The notes: a model not told the origin generated them from the sequence alone. Numbered from the stretch's first letter, positions 7,932 to 18,473 are shown. The stretch is DNA of 19,248 bases from Hydrogenophaga sp. (GCA_025458545.1 JALOSH010000006.1:1-19248), one strand, 5' to 3'. Numbers and translations are program-made.

Positions 7932-8336
7932 TCAGGTGCCCGTGGTGTTTGTGCCAAGCATGGGAAGGGGCGAAGCAAGAGGAGCTGGCAGGCGGGCCAA
8001 AATGCCTGCGCGCAGGCGCTCTGGCCTGGCGTCGCGAGACAAGAAGCCGTCTGCACTGGCTTGGTGCAGTGCGGCGCAGGCCAAGACCTGTTCGGCCGAG
8101 ACGTCGTCGGCTGGCAGATCGCCAAAGAAGTAGCTGGTTTTCCCTTGCGCCTGCAAGGCCACGGTGCAGGGGCGCTGGCAGCCGCTCATGCACTCGACCG
8201 GTCGAATCGGAAAGGGTGCGTCATCACGCAGCGCCAGGTTCTCGATCGCTTCGAGCAAATCGCGCCCTGGGCGCCGACTGTCGCGGGGGCAATCGGCGGG
8301 GCGGCAAAGCACACACACCAAAATTTCGGTGGTCAT
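7932..8336 (-). CDS. DUF1636 predicted metal-binding protein
   Basis: This is a 134-residue cytoplasmic protein of the DUF1636 family (COG5469), for which I know no established biochemical function. It is Cys-rich at its start: Cys8, Cys11 and Cys16 in CVLCRPADC, then Cys49, Cys53 and Cys57 in PVECMSGCQRPC, a spacing reminiscent of thioredoxin-like ferredoxins that hold a 2Fe-2S cluster or a metal. KTSYFFGDL follows, a typical block of this family. ATG 8336 overlaps the DUF1826 stop (ATGA). Neighbours on both sides are metal-related, which fits the family's known association with COG0523 GTPase genes. Whether it binds zinc, iron-sulfur or cobalt is not shown. Confidence 0.85.
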   Translation of the reverse strand: MTTEILVCVLCRPADCPRDSRRPGRDLLEAIENLALRDDAPFPIRPVECMSGCQRPCTVALQAQGKTSYFFGDLPADDVSAEQVLACAALHQASADGFLSRDARPERLRAGILARLPAPLASPLPMLGTNTTGT

Positions 8337-9010
8337 GTTGGCGCTTCCGTGTTGGGGTGCGACGGTTTGGGATGCGGCAGGTCCAGCACAAGCACCAGCC
8401 TCACCAGGCCCGTGCCGTCAATGCGCGGCGAGCGGTGCACGATGCCTTGGCTGTGGCCCTGGCCAGGCCAGCCGCAACCCTTGAACACGGCGACATCCTG
8501 GGTTTGCAGGGGCTGGGCTTGCGCGGTGTTGTCTGCGTCGGGATTTGCCAGCGCGGCCTCAGCGAGCGCCGGCGGCAGCCACCAAGTGCCGGGCCCCCGG
8601 TAGGTGCAAAGCAGCCGCAGGGGCACACAGTCGCGGTGCCAGCGGCGGCAGGCGTTGGAGGTGACCACATCCAGGCGCAGACGCACGGTGTCGGTTGCCG
8701 CTAACGCGGCGAACCGGGTCGCTTGAGCGGCCACATCGGCCACAAACGCGTGGCGCTGCACCGTGTTGGGCGTGCCACTGGCATCGCAGCTGGCGTGCAA
8801 GGCGGGTACCGTTTGATCGGGCGAAAGTTCCAGCCGACAAGCGGGCAGGGCATGGACTGGCAGTTGTTCCAGCCATGCGCCCCATGCCGCAGCGGGTGCT
8901 CGCTGCCAGACGGTCAGCTCGACGCCAGATTGCGCGATGGCCTGGAGCACCGAGGAGTCGGTGCCCATTTGTACGGCGGTCTGCCGTGTGGCGAGGTCAG
9001 CGCAGGACAT
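8333..9010 (-). CDS. DUF1826 protein, zinc-regulon associated
   Basis: This 225-residue protein belongs to the DUF1826 family, which has no assigned reaction as far as I know and is often found with COG0523 GTPases in zinc-limitation gene clusters. The conserved core is CRRWHRDCVPLRLLCTYRGP (residues 121-140), offering Cys121, His125 and Cys128 as possible metal ligands. It is followed by GTWWLP, FKGCGWPG and IVHRSPRI, and the chain ends with LVLVLDLP. The His/Cys pattern and the late His192-Arg193 pair look like an enzyme active site rather than a structural protein; that is inference. Translation may begin at ATG 9010 (TGATG overlap with hisI) or at the adjacent GTG 9013 (GTGA overlap). No signal peptide is seen. 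Confidence 0.85.
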   Translation of the reverse strand: MSCADLATRQTAVQMGTDSSVLQAIAQSGVELTVWQRAPAAAWGAWLEQLPVHALPACRLELSPDQTVPALHASCDASGTPNTVQRHAFVADVAAQATRFAALAATDTVRLRLDVVTSNACRRWHRDCVPLRLLCTYRGPGTWWLPPALAEAALANPDADNTAQAQPLQTQDVAVFKGCGWPGQGHSQGIVHRSPRIDGTGLVRLVLVLDLPHPKPSHPNTEAPT

Positions 9011-9489
9011 CACAACAGCGTGGGGTTGGGTACGTCGCCATACACGGTCAGCGGATCGAATGTTTTGCCGTGCTCAACGAAGCGCAAGGTATGGGACGCA
9101 GGTTCAATGGCGCGGTAAAAGCAACTCCGGTAGCCCACATGGCAGCTGGCGGGCGGACTGTGGGGCCCGGCTTGCAGTTGCACCCGCAGCCACACAGCGT
9201 CCTGGTCATCGTCGATGCGCATCTCCACCACCCGCTGCACCAGGCCGCTGCTGGCTCCCTTGTGCCAGAGCACCTGGCGGCTGCGGCTGAAGTAGTGGGC
9301 CTCCCCCGTTTGAATGGTTTTTTCCAAGGCCTCGGGGTTCATGTAGCCGACCATCAACACATCGCCCGAGTCGACGTCGGTGGTGACGCAGGTGATCAGT
9401 CCGTGTGCGTCAAACTTGGGCGCCAGTTGATCGCCTTCCTCCACCTGTTCAACCGTGCTGCGGGTGGCGAATGTCTTGTTGTCGGTCAT
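9010..9489 (-). CDS. hisI: HisI-like phosphoribosyl-AMP cyclohydrolase paralogue with altered zinc site
   Basis: HisI opens the adenine ring of phosphoribosyl-AMP in histidine synthesis and normally needs zinc. This 159-residue copy keeps the fold markers [37 protein letters not shown] and [11 protein letters not shown] with Cys116 and Cys123. The usual D-C-D-x-D motif reads DDDQD here (residues 93-97), so the first of the three conserved cysteine ligands is Asp94. It is also longer at the C-terminus than standard HisI. It is not in a his operon but between folE and DUF1826, as expected for a zinc-regulon duplicate rather than the housekeeping copy. ATG 9489 overlaps the folE stop (ATGA). It might work with a different metal or have another substrate. 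Confidence 0.87.
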   Translation of the reverse strand: MTDNKTFATRSTVEQVEEGDQLAPKFDAHGLITCVTTDVDSGDVLMVGYMNPEALEKTIQTGEAHYFSRSRQVLWHKGASSGLVQRVVEMRIDDDQDAVWLRVQLQAGPHSPPASCHVGYRSCFYRAIEPASHTLRFVEHGKTFDPLTVYGDVPNPTLL

Positions 9490-10097
9490 TCGGTCGCTCG
9501 CGCTGTTCGTTCGCCCACACCCTGCCAAAAGTCACGCCGCAGGTTCGCATCGGTCTTGAAATCGCCGATCCAGCGCTGGGTCACAGTGGTCGATCCGGGT
9601 TTGTGCACACCGCGGGTCGTCATGCACATGTGTTGGGCCTCCACCACCACCGCCACACCGCGCGGTTGCAACACGCTCTGGAGGGTGTCGGCGATCTGGC
9701 TCGTCATGCGTTCTTGGATCTGCATGCGACGCGCAAAGGTGTCCACCACCCGCGCGACTTTGCTCAGCCCGACCACCCGACTCTTGGGCAGGTAGGCCAC
9801 ATGGGCCATGCCAATGATGGGCACGAGGTGGTGCTCGCAATGCGATTCGAAGCGGATGTTGCGAACCAGCACCATGTCGTCGTAGCCCCCTGCATCTTCG
9901 AAGGTGGCCGAGAGCAAGGCCACCGGGTCTTCCTGGTAGCCAGCAAAGAAGTCCTCGTAAGCCCTCGCCACCCGCCGGGGCGTGTCTTGCAGGCCTTCCC
10001 GGTTCGGGTTGTCGCCCGCCCAGCGGATGAGGGTTCGGACGGCGGCTTCCGCCTCGCTGATCGAAGGCCGCTGGGTCTGTGGGTCTCTGGCGTTCAA
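9486..10097 (-). CDS. folE: GTP cyclohydrolase I, zinc-type (FolE, class IA)
   Basis: The enzyme converts GTP to dihydroneopterin triphosphate, the first step of folate and pterin synthesis. The 203-residue protein has the class IA zinc site intact: Cys87 and His90 in SHCEHHL and Cys158 in AQHMCM. It also has the family blocks [32 protein letters not shown] and MTSQIADTL. Zinc-regulon duplicates are often of the zinc-independent class IB; this one is not. The start must be TTG 10097 (TTGA overlap with the preceding GTPase gene), because a stop codon lies two codons upstream in frame and no ATG occurs until well inside the conserved domain. The TTG start and the overlap imply coupled, probably modest, translation. 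Confidence 0.94.
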   Translation of the reverse strand: MNARDPQTQRPSISEAEAAVRTLIRWAGDNPNREGLQDTPRRVARAYEDFFAGYQEDPVALLSATFEDAGGYDDMVLVRNIRFESHCEHHLVPIIGMAHVAYLPKSRVVGLSKVARVVDTFARRMQIQERMTSQIADTLQSVLQPRGVAVVVEAQHMCMTTRGVHKPGSTTVTQRWIGDFKTDANLRRDFWQGVGERTARATE

Positions 10098-11092
10098 GCT
10101 TCAAGCCCCTGGGTTTGAGCGACTGTTTGCCGAAGCCCTTTGATCAGCACCTCTTTCGGCATGTCCTTGCCAATGAAAACCATGCGCGACTCGCGCGCTT
10201 CTCCCTCGCGCCAGGGCGCGCCCAGATCGGCGCCCATCAGCATGTGCACCCCTTGAAAGACGATGCGACGGTGTTGCCCTTGCACATGGAGAATGCCCTT
10301 GTAGCGCATGAGCTGGGTGCCATACACCTGAACGATGGCACCCAGGAATTCCTCCACCCGCTCCAGGTTCAAGGGCCGGGTTTCGCGGAACACGAACGAG
10401 GTCACGTCGTCGTCGTGCTCGTGCTCGACATCGGTCAGGAAGTCCGGTTCGATCTCCAGGATCGCATTGAGATTGAAGCCACGCAGGTCCAGCACCTGCT
10501 CCAGTGGCACGTCGCCAAAACGGGAATCCAAAATGGGTGCCCGTGGGTTCATGCGCTGCAACCGGCTCTTGAGCGTGAGGATGTCGGTCATCGGCACCAG
10601 ATCGGTCTTGGTCAGCAAAATGCGATCGGCGAAACCCACCTGTTCTTGCGCTTCGTGGTGCGCCAGAAACTGCTGCGGCGCGTGCACCGCATCGACCAGC
10701 GTGACGATGGCGTCCAGCATGTAGTGCATGCCGATGTCTTCGTCCACAAAGAAGGTCTGCGCCACCGGGGCCGGGTCGGCCAGGCCGGTGGTCTCGATGA
10801 TCACCCGGTCAAATGCGAGGGTGCCCGCCTTGCGTTTGGCGGCCAGCTCACCCAGGATGCGCACCAAATCGCCGCGCACGGTGCAGCAGATGCAGCCGTT
10901 GTTCATCTCCACGATCTGCTCTTCGCGGTCCTGCACCAGCAGTTCGTTGTCGATGCCGGCCTCGCCGAACTCGTTCTCGATCACCGCGATGCGGTGCCCG
11001 TGGTCGGCTTTGAGGATGTGGTTGAGCAGCGTGGTCTTGCCACTGCCGAGGAAGCCGGTGAGGATGGTGACGGGGATCAGGCCTTTGGGCAT
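10094..11092 (-). CDS. COG0523 (CobW/YjiA-type) GTPase, metallochaperone candidate
   Basis: COG0523 proteins are P-loop GTPases thought to insert or allocate metal ions, especially zinc under shortage. The 332 residues closely follow the E. coli YjiA pattern: Walker [10 protein letters not shown] (13-21), [15 protein letters not shown], the metal-binding GCICC (66-70), [16 protein letters not shown] guanine-specificity motif (161-164), and C-terminal [10 protein letters not shown] and [11 protein letters not shown] short acidic/His stretch, EHEHDDD, precedes the C-terminal domain and may bind metal. ATG 11092 has a CAGGAG ribosome site. It follows a second, different COG0523 gene after 15 bases and overlaps folE. 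Although the family is called CobW, no cobalamin gene is present, so a zinc role is favoured by context. Confidence 0.93.
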   Translation of the reverse strand: MPKGLIPVTILTGFLGSGKTTLLNHILKADHGHRIAVIENEFGEAGIDNELLVQDREEQIVEMNNGCICCTVRGDLVRILGELAAKRKAGTLAFDRVIIETTGLADPAPVAQTFFVDEDIGMHYMLDAIVTLVDAVHAPQQFLAHHEAQEQVGFADRILLTKTDLVPMTDILTLKSRLQRMNPRAPILDSRFGDVPLEQVLDLRGFNLNAILEIEPDFLTDVEHEHDDDVTSFVFRETRPLNLERVEEFLGAIVQVYGTQLMRYKGILHVQGQHRRIVFQGVHMLMGADLGAPWREGEARESRMVFIGKDMPKEVLIKGLRQTVAQTQGLEA

Positions 11093-11107
11093 GGAGTGCT
11101 CCTGTTG

Positions 11108-12355
<1,248 letters not shown>

Positions 12356-12365
12356 GGTGGTCTCC

Positions 12366-15087
<2,722 letters not shown>

Positions 15088-15099
15088 GGTTTCTGGGGG

Positions 15100-15128
15100 T
15101 TTACACTGTTGCAACTCAATTGCATTAA
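15100..15128 (-). promoter_or_regulatory. candidate promoter for znuC
   Basis: On the minus strand TTAATG (15128-15123) and TGTAAA (15105-15100) are separated by 17 bases, matching sigma-70 spacing with moderate element scores (3 of 6 and 4 of 6). The inverted repeat at 15110-15124 fills the spacer, as expected for repression by Zur. Transcription would start only a few bases before the ATG. Confidence 0.3.
15110..15124. promoter_or_regulatory. putative Zur operator 1
   Basis: This is a perfect 5-bp inverted repeat, TGCAA-N5-TTGCA. Its core GCAACTCAATTGC (15111-15123) has the same layout, GCAAC-N3-RTTGC, as the second palindrome at 15152-15164. It sits in the znuC/zur divergent region within the candidate znuC promoter. 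Assignment to Zur rests on position and duplication, not on a verified consensus. Confidence 0.55.
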
Positions 15129-15148
15129 TCGGCAAGAACGCCGATATT
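15120..15148 (+). promoter_or_regulatory. candidate promoter for zur
   Basis: TTGCAT (15120-15125) and GATATT (15143-15148) are 17 bases apart, with 3 of 6 and 4 of 6 matches to sigma-70 elements. Transcription would begin around 15155, inside the second palindrome, leaving a leader of about 30 bases with a strong AAGGAGG site at 15170-15176. This would allow autoregulation by Zur. Confidence 0.3.
15128..15145. repeat. third inverted repeat in the divergent promoter
   Basis: A perfect 6-bp inverted repeat, ATCGGC/GCCGAT with a 6-base spacer, lies between the two GCAAC palindromes. Its sequence differs from them, so it may be a site for another regulator, part of the -10 region, or chance. 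Confidence 0.4.
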
Positions 15149-15168
15149 AACGCAACGAAGTTGCGATA
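15148..15168. promoter_or_regulatory. putative Zur operator 2
   Basis: This palindrome has a perfect 6-bp core, CGCAAC-GAA-GTTGCG (15151-15165), and 8 of 9 matching positions over the full 21 bases. It shares GCAAC-N3-RTTGC with operator 1; their centres are 41 bases apart, close to four helical turns, so dimers on the two sites would lie on the same DNA face. It overlaps the likely zur transcription start. Confidence 0.6.
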
Positions 15169-15183
15169 CAAGGAGGCAAGCCG

Positions 15184-15675
15184 ATGTCCGTTCGTCCCGC
15201 CAGAGAGCCCGCCACGGTGCCGCCCGAGATGCAGGCCCGGCTGGAGCGCGCCGGCCTGCGCCGCACCCTGGCCACGCGCGCCGTGCTGGGCCTGTTCTTG
15301 TCCAACCCCCAAGGCACGCTGAGCCATGCACAGGCGCTGGCTTCGCTCACCGCGCGCGGCCTGGGCATCAACCGCGTCACGCTCTACCGCCTGCTGGACC
15401 GGCTGGCCGCTTGCGGCGTGCTGCAACGCCACGCGGACGACGGCGCCCGCACCTGGCGCTATGGCCTGGCCGACAGCGGCGAAGGCCTGGCCCCGCGCTT
15501 CGAATGCGGCGCCTGCCACCGGCAGTTCCGCCTGACCGAAGCGAGCGCGCCCACCCAGGCGGTGGCGAGCGACCTGTTCCGCACCCTGGCCAGCCTGGGT
15601 CATCAGGGGCAGCGGGTCGACCTGTCGATTCATGGCACCTGTGCCAGCTGTGTGCCGCAGGAGCCGAAAGCTTGA
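15184..15675 (+). CDS. zur: Fur-family zinc uptake regulator Zur
   Basis: Zur binds DNA when loaded with zinc and represses uptake genes. The 163-residue protein has the Fur-family winged helix (recognition region INRVTLYRLLDRLAACGVLQR, residues 63-83). Its dimerisation domain has two CxxC pairs, Cys108/Cys111 (ECGAC) and Cys153/Cys156 (GTCASC), which normally hold the structural zinc, plus His112, His140 and His150 as further candidates. The layout is nearer to Zur than to Fur: the HHDHxxC-type run of Fur is missing. ATG 15184 has a perfect AAGGAGG site 7 bases upstream. It is divergent from znuCBA, with putative operators between, and overlaps the next gene by TTGA. Zur is preferred over Fur or PerR mainly by this context. 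Confidence 0.92.
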   Translation: MSVRPAREPATVPPEMQARLERAGLRRTLATRAVLGLFLSNPQGTLSHAQALASLTARGLGINRVTLYRLLDRLAACGVLQRHADDGARTWRYGLADSGEGLAPRFECGACHRQFRLTEASAPTQAVASDLFRTLASLGHQGQRVDLSIHGTCASCVPQEPKA

Positions 15676-16316
15676 TCCGCACGCGCGATCTGGTCCGGCG
15701 GTTTGCCGACGGCAAGACCTTGCGGTTTGCCGACACCGACCTGCCGCAGGGCGGCACGCTTTTGCTGCGGGGGCCGTCGGGCAGTGGCAAATCCACCTGG
15801 CTGGCGCTGGCGGCGGGTCTGCTCGCGGCCACCAGCGGCGAGATGGTGGTCGCTGCGCAGCCGGTGGGCGCGCTGACCCCTGCGGCCTGCGATGCGTGGC
15901 GCGCCCGAACCATTGGTTTTCTGCCGCAGCGCCTGCTGCTCAGCGATGCGCTCACCGTCGAGGGCAATCTGGGCTTGGTGTATTTCGCCGCCGGACTGCC
16001 GCCAGACAACGCTGCGCTGCTTCACACCTTGAATGCGCTGGGCGTGGCCCACCTGGCCAAGCGCCAGCCGGCCCAGCTCTCGGGCGGCGAGGCGCAGCGT
16101 GTGGCCTTGGCGCGCGCGCTGTTGTTGCAGCCGCGCGTGATCCTGGCCGACGAGCCCACCGCCAGCCTGGACGACGCGGCCTGCGACGCCGTGCTCGCGC
16201 TGCTGGGTGAGCGCGCGCAGGCGGCGGGCGCCACGCTGGTGATCGCCACCCACGACGCGCGCGTGGTGCAGGCCCTGGCGGGCGCGCAGGTGCTGACCAT
16301 GGGGGGCGTCGCGTGA
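15672..16316 (+). CDS. ABC transporter ATPase, LolD/MacB-like, zinc-regulon linked
   Basis: This is the ATPase of a transporter formed with the following FtsX-type permease. The 214 residues are one nucleotide-binding domain: Walker A GPSGSGKST (34-42), FLPQRLLL Q-loop, signature LSGGEAQR (136-143), Walker B VILADEPTASLDD and switch ATHD. Sequence and size are typical of the LolD/MacB/FtsE group that powers mechanotransmission rather than classic import. The only reasonable start is TTG 15672, which overlaps the zur stop (TTGA) and puts the first beta-strand (IRTRDLVRRF) at the usual position; an upstream extension of the frame lies wholly inside zur and looks like shadow sequence. It is co-transcribed with zur by position. 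Confidence 0.9.
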   Translation: MIRTRDLVRRFADGKTLRFADTDLPQGGTLLLRGPSGSGKSTWLALAAGLLAATSGEMVVAAQPVGALTPAACDAWRARTIGFLPQRLLLSDALTVEGNLGLVYFAAGLPPDNAALLHTLNALGVAHLAKRQPAQLSGGEAQRVALARALLLQPRVILADEPTASLDDAACDAVLALLGERAQAAGATLVIATHDARVVQALAGAQVLTMGGVA

Positions 16317-17536
16317 ACGTGTTGTCGCTCTCCTGGCGCTACCTGTGGTCGCGGCCGCTGGCCTCGGCGCTGAACCTGCTGCTGCTCACGCTGGGCCTGG
16401 CGTCGATGGCGTTCTTGCTGATCGCGAAAGACCAGATCGACAACGCTTTCGAGCGCGACCTGGCCGGTATCGATGTGGTGGTGGGCGCCAAGGGCAGCCC
16501 GATGCAGCTGATTCTGGCCGGGGTGTTCCACATGGACGTGCCGCCCGGCAACGTGCCCCTGGCCGAGGTGCAGGCGCTCGCCGCGCACCCCCAGGTGGCG
16601 CAGGTGATTCCGCTCAGCCTGGGCGACAACGTGGCCGGGTTCCGCATCGTGGGCACGAATGCCGACTATCCGGCGCACTACCGGGCCCGGCTGGCGCAAG
16701 GTGCGCTCTGGACCCAGCCGATGCAGGCGGTGCTGGGCGCACAGGTGGCGCAGGCCACCGGCCTGCAGATGGGCCATGCCTTCACAGGGTCGCACGGCCT
16801 GGGCGGTGGAGGTGGTGGCCACGAGCATGCCGACACGCCGTACACCGTGGTCGGCGTGCTCGCGCCCTGTGGCTGCGTGCTCGACCGGCTGGTGCTGACC
16901 GACACCGCCTCGGTGTGGCATGTGCACGAGGGCTTGGAACCCGGCGAGTTCGAAAGCCTGTCGCCCGAAGACCGCGAAGCCATTCAAGCCGAGCGCGAGG
17001 TGACGATGGCGCTGGTGCGCTACAACACGCCGATGGCCGCGATCGGCTTCCCGCGCTTCATCAACGCCACCACCAAGATGCAGGCCGCCGCGCCCGCGCT
17101 GGAAATCACCCGCTTGCTGTCCATGGTGGGCATGGGCACCCGGGTGCTGCACGGCATGGGTGTGGTGCTGTTGCTGGTGGCGGCGCTCTCGGTGTTCATC
17201 GCGCTGTGGAGCGCGGTGCGCGAGCGCCGGGCCGACATCGCCATGCTGCGCATGCTCGGTGCGCCCCCGAGCCGGGTGGCTGCGTTGCTGCTGTTCGAAG
17301 CACTGTGGCTGGCGGTGCTGGCCAGCGTGCTGGGCCTGCTGGCCGCGCAGGGCCTGATCGCTGTGTTGGGCTGGCTCTGGATGTCCGACCAGAGCCTGGC
17401 CCTCGGTGGCTGGCACTGGCCGCTCGCGCTGGCGGGTGTGCCGCTGGCGGCCCTGGGGGTGGCGCTGGCGGCGGCCGCGGTGCCGGTGGTGAGCGCTTAC
17501 CGTGTGGACGTGACTTCTCTTTTGCAAACGAGGTAA
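16313..17536 (+). CDS. FtsX/MacB-type ABC permease, zinc-regulon linked
   Basis: This is the inner-membrane partner of the preceding ATPase. The 407 residues have the four-helix FtsX layout: TM1 about 18-38, a large periplasmic domain about 39-280, TM2 about 282-300, TM3 about 322-350 and TM4 about 368-395, with the cytoplasmic coupling segment RERRADIAMLRMLGAPPSRV (303-322). The periplasmic domain contains a glycine-rich His segment, GGGGGGHEH (164-172), and a CGC at 186-188, plausible metal contacts. GTG 16313 overlaps the ATPase stop (GTGA). It could move or release a periplasmic zinc-related partner rather than act as a channel. Position beside zur and the following DUF3299 gene recalls the Vibrio Zrg zinc uptake genes, from memory and unverified. 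Confidence 0.9.
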   Translation: MNVLSLSWRYLWSRPLASALNLLLLTLGLASMAFLLIAKDQIDNAFERDLAGIDVVVGAKGSPMQLILAGVFHMDVPPGNVPLAEVQALAAHPQVAQVIPLSLGDNVAGFRIVGTNADYPAHYRARLAQGALWTQPMQAVLGAQVAQATGLQMGHAFTGSHGLGGGGGGHEHADTPYTVVGVLAPCGCVLDRLVLTDTASVWHVHEGLEPGEFESLSPEDREAIQAEREVTMALVRYNTPMAAIGFPRFINATTKMQAAAPALEITRLLSMVGMGTRVLHGMGVVLLLVAALSVFIALWSAVRERRADIAMLRMLGAPPSRVAALLLFEALWLAVLASVLGLLAAQGLIAVLGWLWMSDQSLALGGWHWPLALAGVPLAALGVALAAAAVPVVSAYRVDVTSLLQTR

Positions 17537-17541
17537 ACCGA

Positions 17542-17781
17542 ATGAAAAAGCACCTGATGGCCCTGACCCTGTCCCTGCTGGCAACCGCTGCCCTGGCACA
17601 GCATTCCGACAAGCAGATCAAAGAAGACATCGCCCGGCACCGCGCCATGGCCGCCGCCCATGAAGGCGCGGCCAAGTGTCTGGAGGCCGGCAAGGGCGAA
17701 AAAGTGTGCATGGCGGAACTTCAGGCCGCCTGCAAGGGTCTGGCGATTGGCAAGTATTGCGGCATGAGGCATGTGCACTGA
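17542..17781 (+). CDS. small secreted Cys/His protein, unknown function
   Basis: The 79-residue product begins with a clear signal peptide (MKKHLMALTLSLLATAALA|Q, cleavage after residue 19). The mature 60-residue chain has four cysteines (46, 56, 64, 73) that could make two disulfides or a metal site, histidines at 21, 33 and 40, and ends in HVH. I do not recognise the family. A GAGG ribosome site lies 8 bases before ATG 17542, and the gene starts 5 bases after the permease stop, so it belongs to the zur-ABC operon. A periplasmic metal carrier or partner of the permease's periplasmic domain is a reasonable inference, nothing more. It has the ordinary codon use of its neighbours. Confidence 0.85.
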   Translation: MKKHLMALTLSLLATAALAQHSDKQIKEDIARHRAMAAAHEGAAKCLEAGKGEKVCMAELQAACKGLAIGKYCGMRHVH

Positions 17782-17794
17782 GCCCTTGCACTGA

Positions 17795-17868
17795 CCCCCC
17801 TGCGCCGCTGCGCGGCTTCCCCCTGAGGGGGACAACGCGAGCGGCCCGGCAAAGCCGGTTCCGCCGCG
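17795..17868. repeat. triple-hairpin intergenic repeat, possible terminator
   Basis: Three perfect stems follow one another: GCCGC-TGC-GCGGC (17804-17816), CCCCC-TGA-GGGGG (17819-17831) and CCGGC-AAA-GCCGG (17846-17858). From memory, this string resembles a repetitive extragenic element scattered through Comamonadaceae genomes. It separates the small Cys/His gene from DUF3299 and may end or attenuate transcription. Confidence 0.6.
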
Positions 17869-17896
17869 TTCGCTGGTTCGACTACCCTTCGTTGCT

Positions 17897-18445
17897 ATGC
17901 ACCACCTCGCTCGGTTCTTTGTTGCTCTTTTGAGTTTGTCGGTTGCTCCCGCCTTCGCGCAGGTGCTGAGCTCGCCCCTGGGCACGCCCACCCAGTCGGC
18001 ACCCGCAGGCACGCCGTCGGTGCTGCCGCACGGGCAGGGTGCGGGGGTGCACAGTCCGCTGAGCCCGTTCGCGCCGCTGAAGCCGCGTTCCGATGTGGTG
18101 GCCTGGTCGGTGTTGACCGATGTGACGACGGTGATCCAGAACAAGCGCATCGTGCCGGTGTACCCCGCCGCGGTGAAAGCGCTGGACCAGAAGAAGGTGC
18201 GCCTGCAGGGCTTCATGATGCCGCTGGGCCCCGGCGAGCAGCAGCGGCACTTTCTGCTGGCCTCGGTGCCGCTCACCTGTTCGTTCTGCACGCCCGGCGG
18301 GCCCGAGAGCATGGTGGAAGTGCGCACCATCCAGCCGGTGAAATACAGCTTGCAGGCGGTGGTGGTGGAAGGCAAGTTCCACGTGCTGCAGAACGATCCT
18401 TACGGCCTGTACTACCGCTTCACCGAAGCGGTGGGCGTGAAGTGA
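17897..18445 (+). CDS. DUF3299 periplasmic protein
   Basis: This 182-residue exported protein has a signal peptide (MHHLARFFVALLSLSVAPAFA|Q, about 1-21) and a low-complexity Pro/Gly/Ser linker to about residue 62. The DUF3299 domain follows: AWSVLTDV, VYPAAVKALDQKKVRLQGFM, then RHFLLASVPLTCSFCTPGGP with a CxxC at Cys128/Cys131 and a DPYGLYYRFTEA end. No function is established to my knowledge. In other bacteria the family is found near ABC genes of the LolD/FtsX type and zinc genes, which fits here. ATG 17897 gives the signal peptide but has no visible Shine-Dalgarno. It is separated from the zur operon by the hairpin repeat, so it may need its own promoter or read-through. The CxxC could be redox-active or a metal ligand. 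Confidence 0.86.
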   Translation: MHHLARFFVALLSLSVAPAFAQVLSSPLGTPTQSAPAGTPSVLPHGQGAGVHSPLSPFAPLKPRSDVVAWSVLTDVTTVIQNKRIVPVYPAAVKALDQKKVRLQGFMMPLGPGEQQRHFLLASVPLTCSFCTPGGPESMVEVRTIQPVKYSLQAVVVEGKFHVLQNDPYGLYYRFTEAVGVK

Positions 18446-18449
18446 CGCT

Positions 18450-18467
18450 CTGCCTGTTGCCCGGCAG
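18450..18467. terminator. weak hairpin between convergent genes
   Basis: CTGCC/GGCAG with an 8-base loop fills the 28-base gap between the DUF3299 stop and the convergent membrane-protein stop. It could serve both directions, but the stem is short and there is no U-tract. Confidence 0.25.
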
Positions 18468-18473
18468 GACCGT

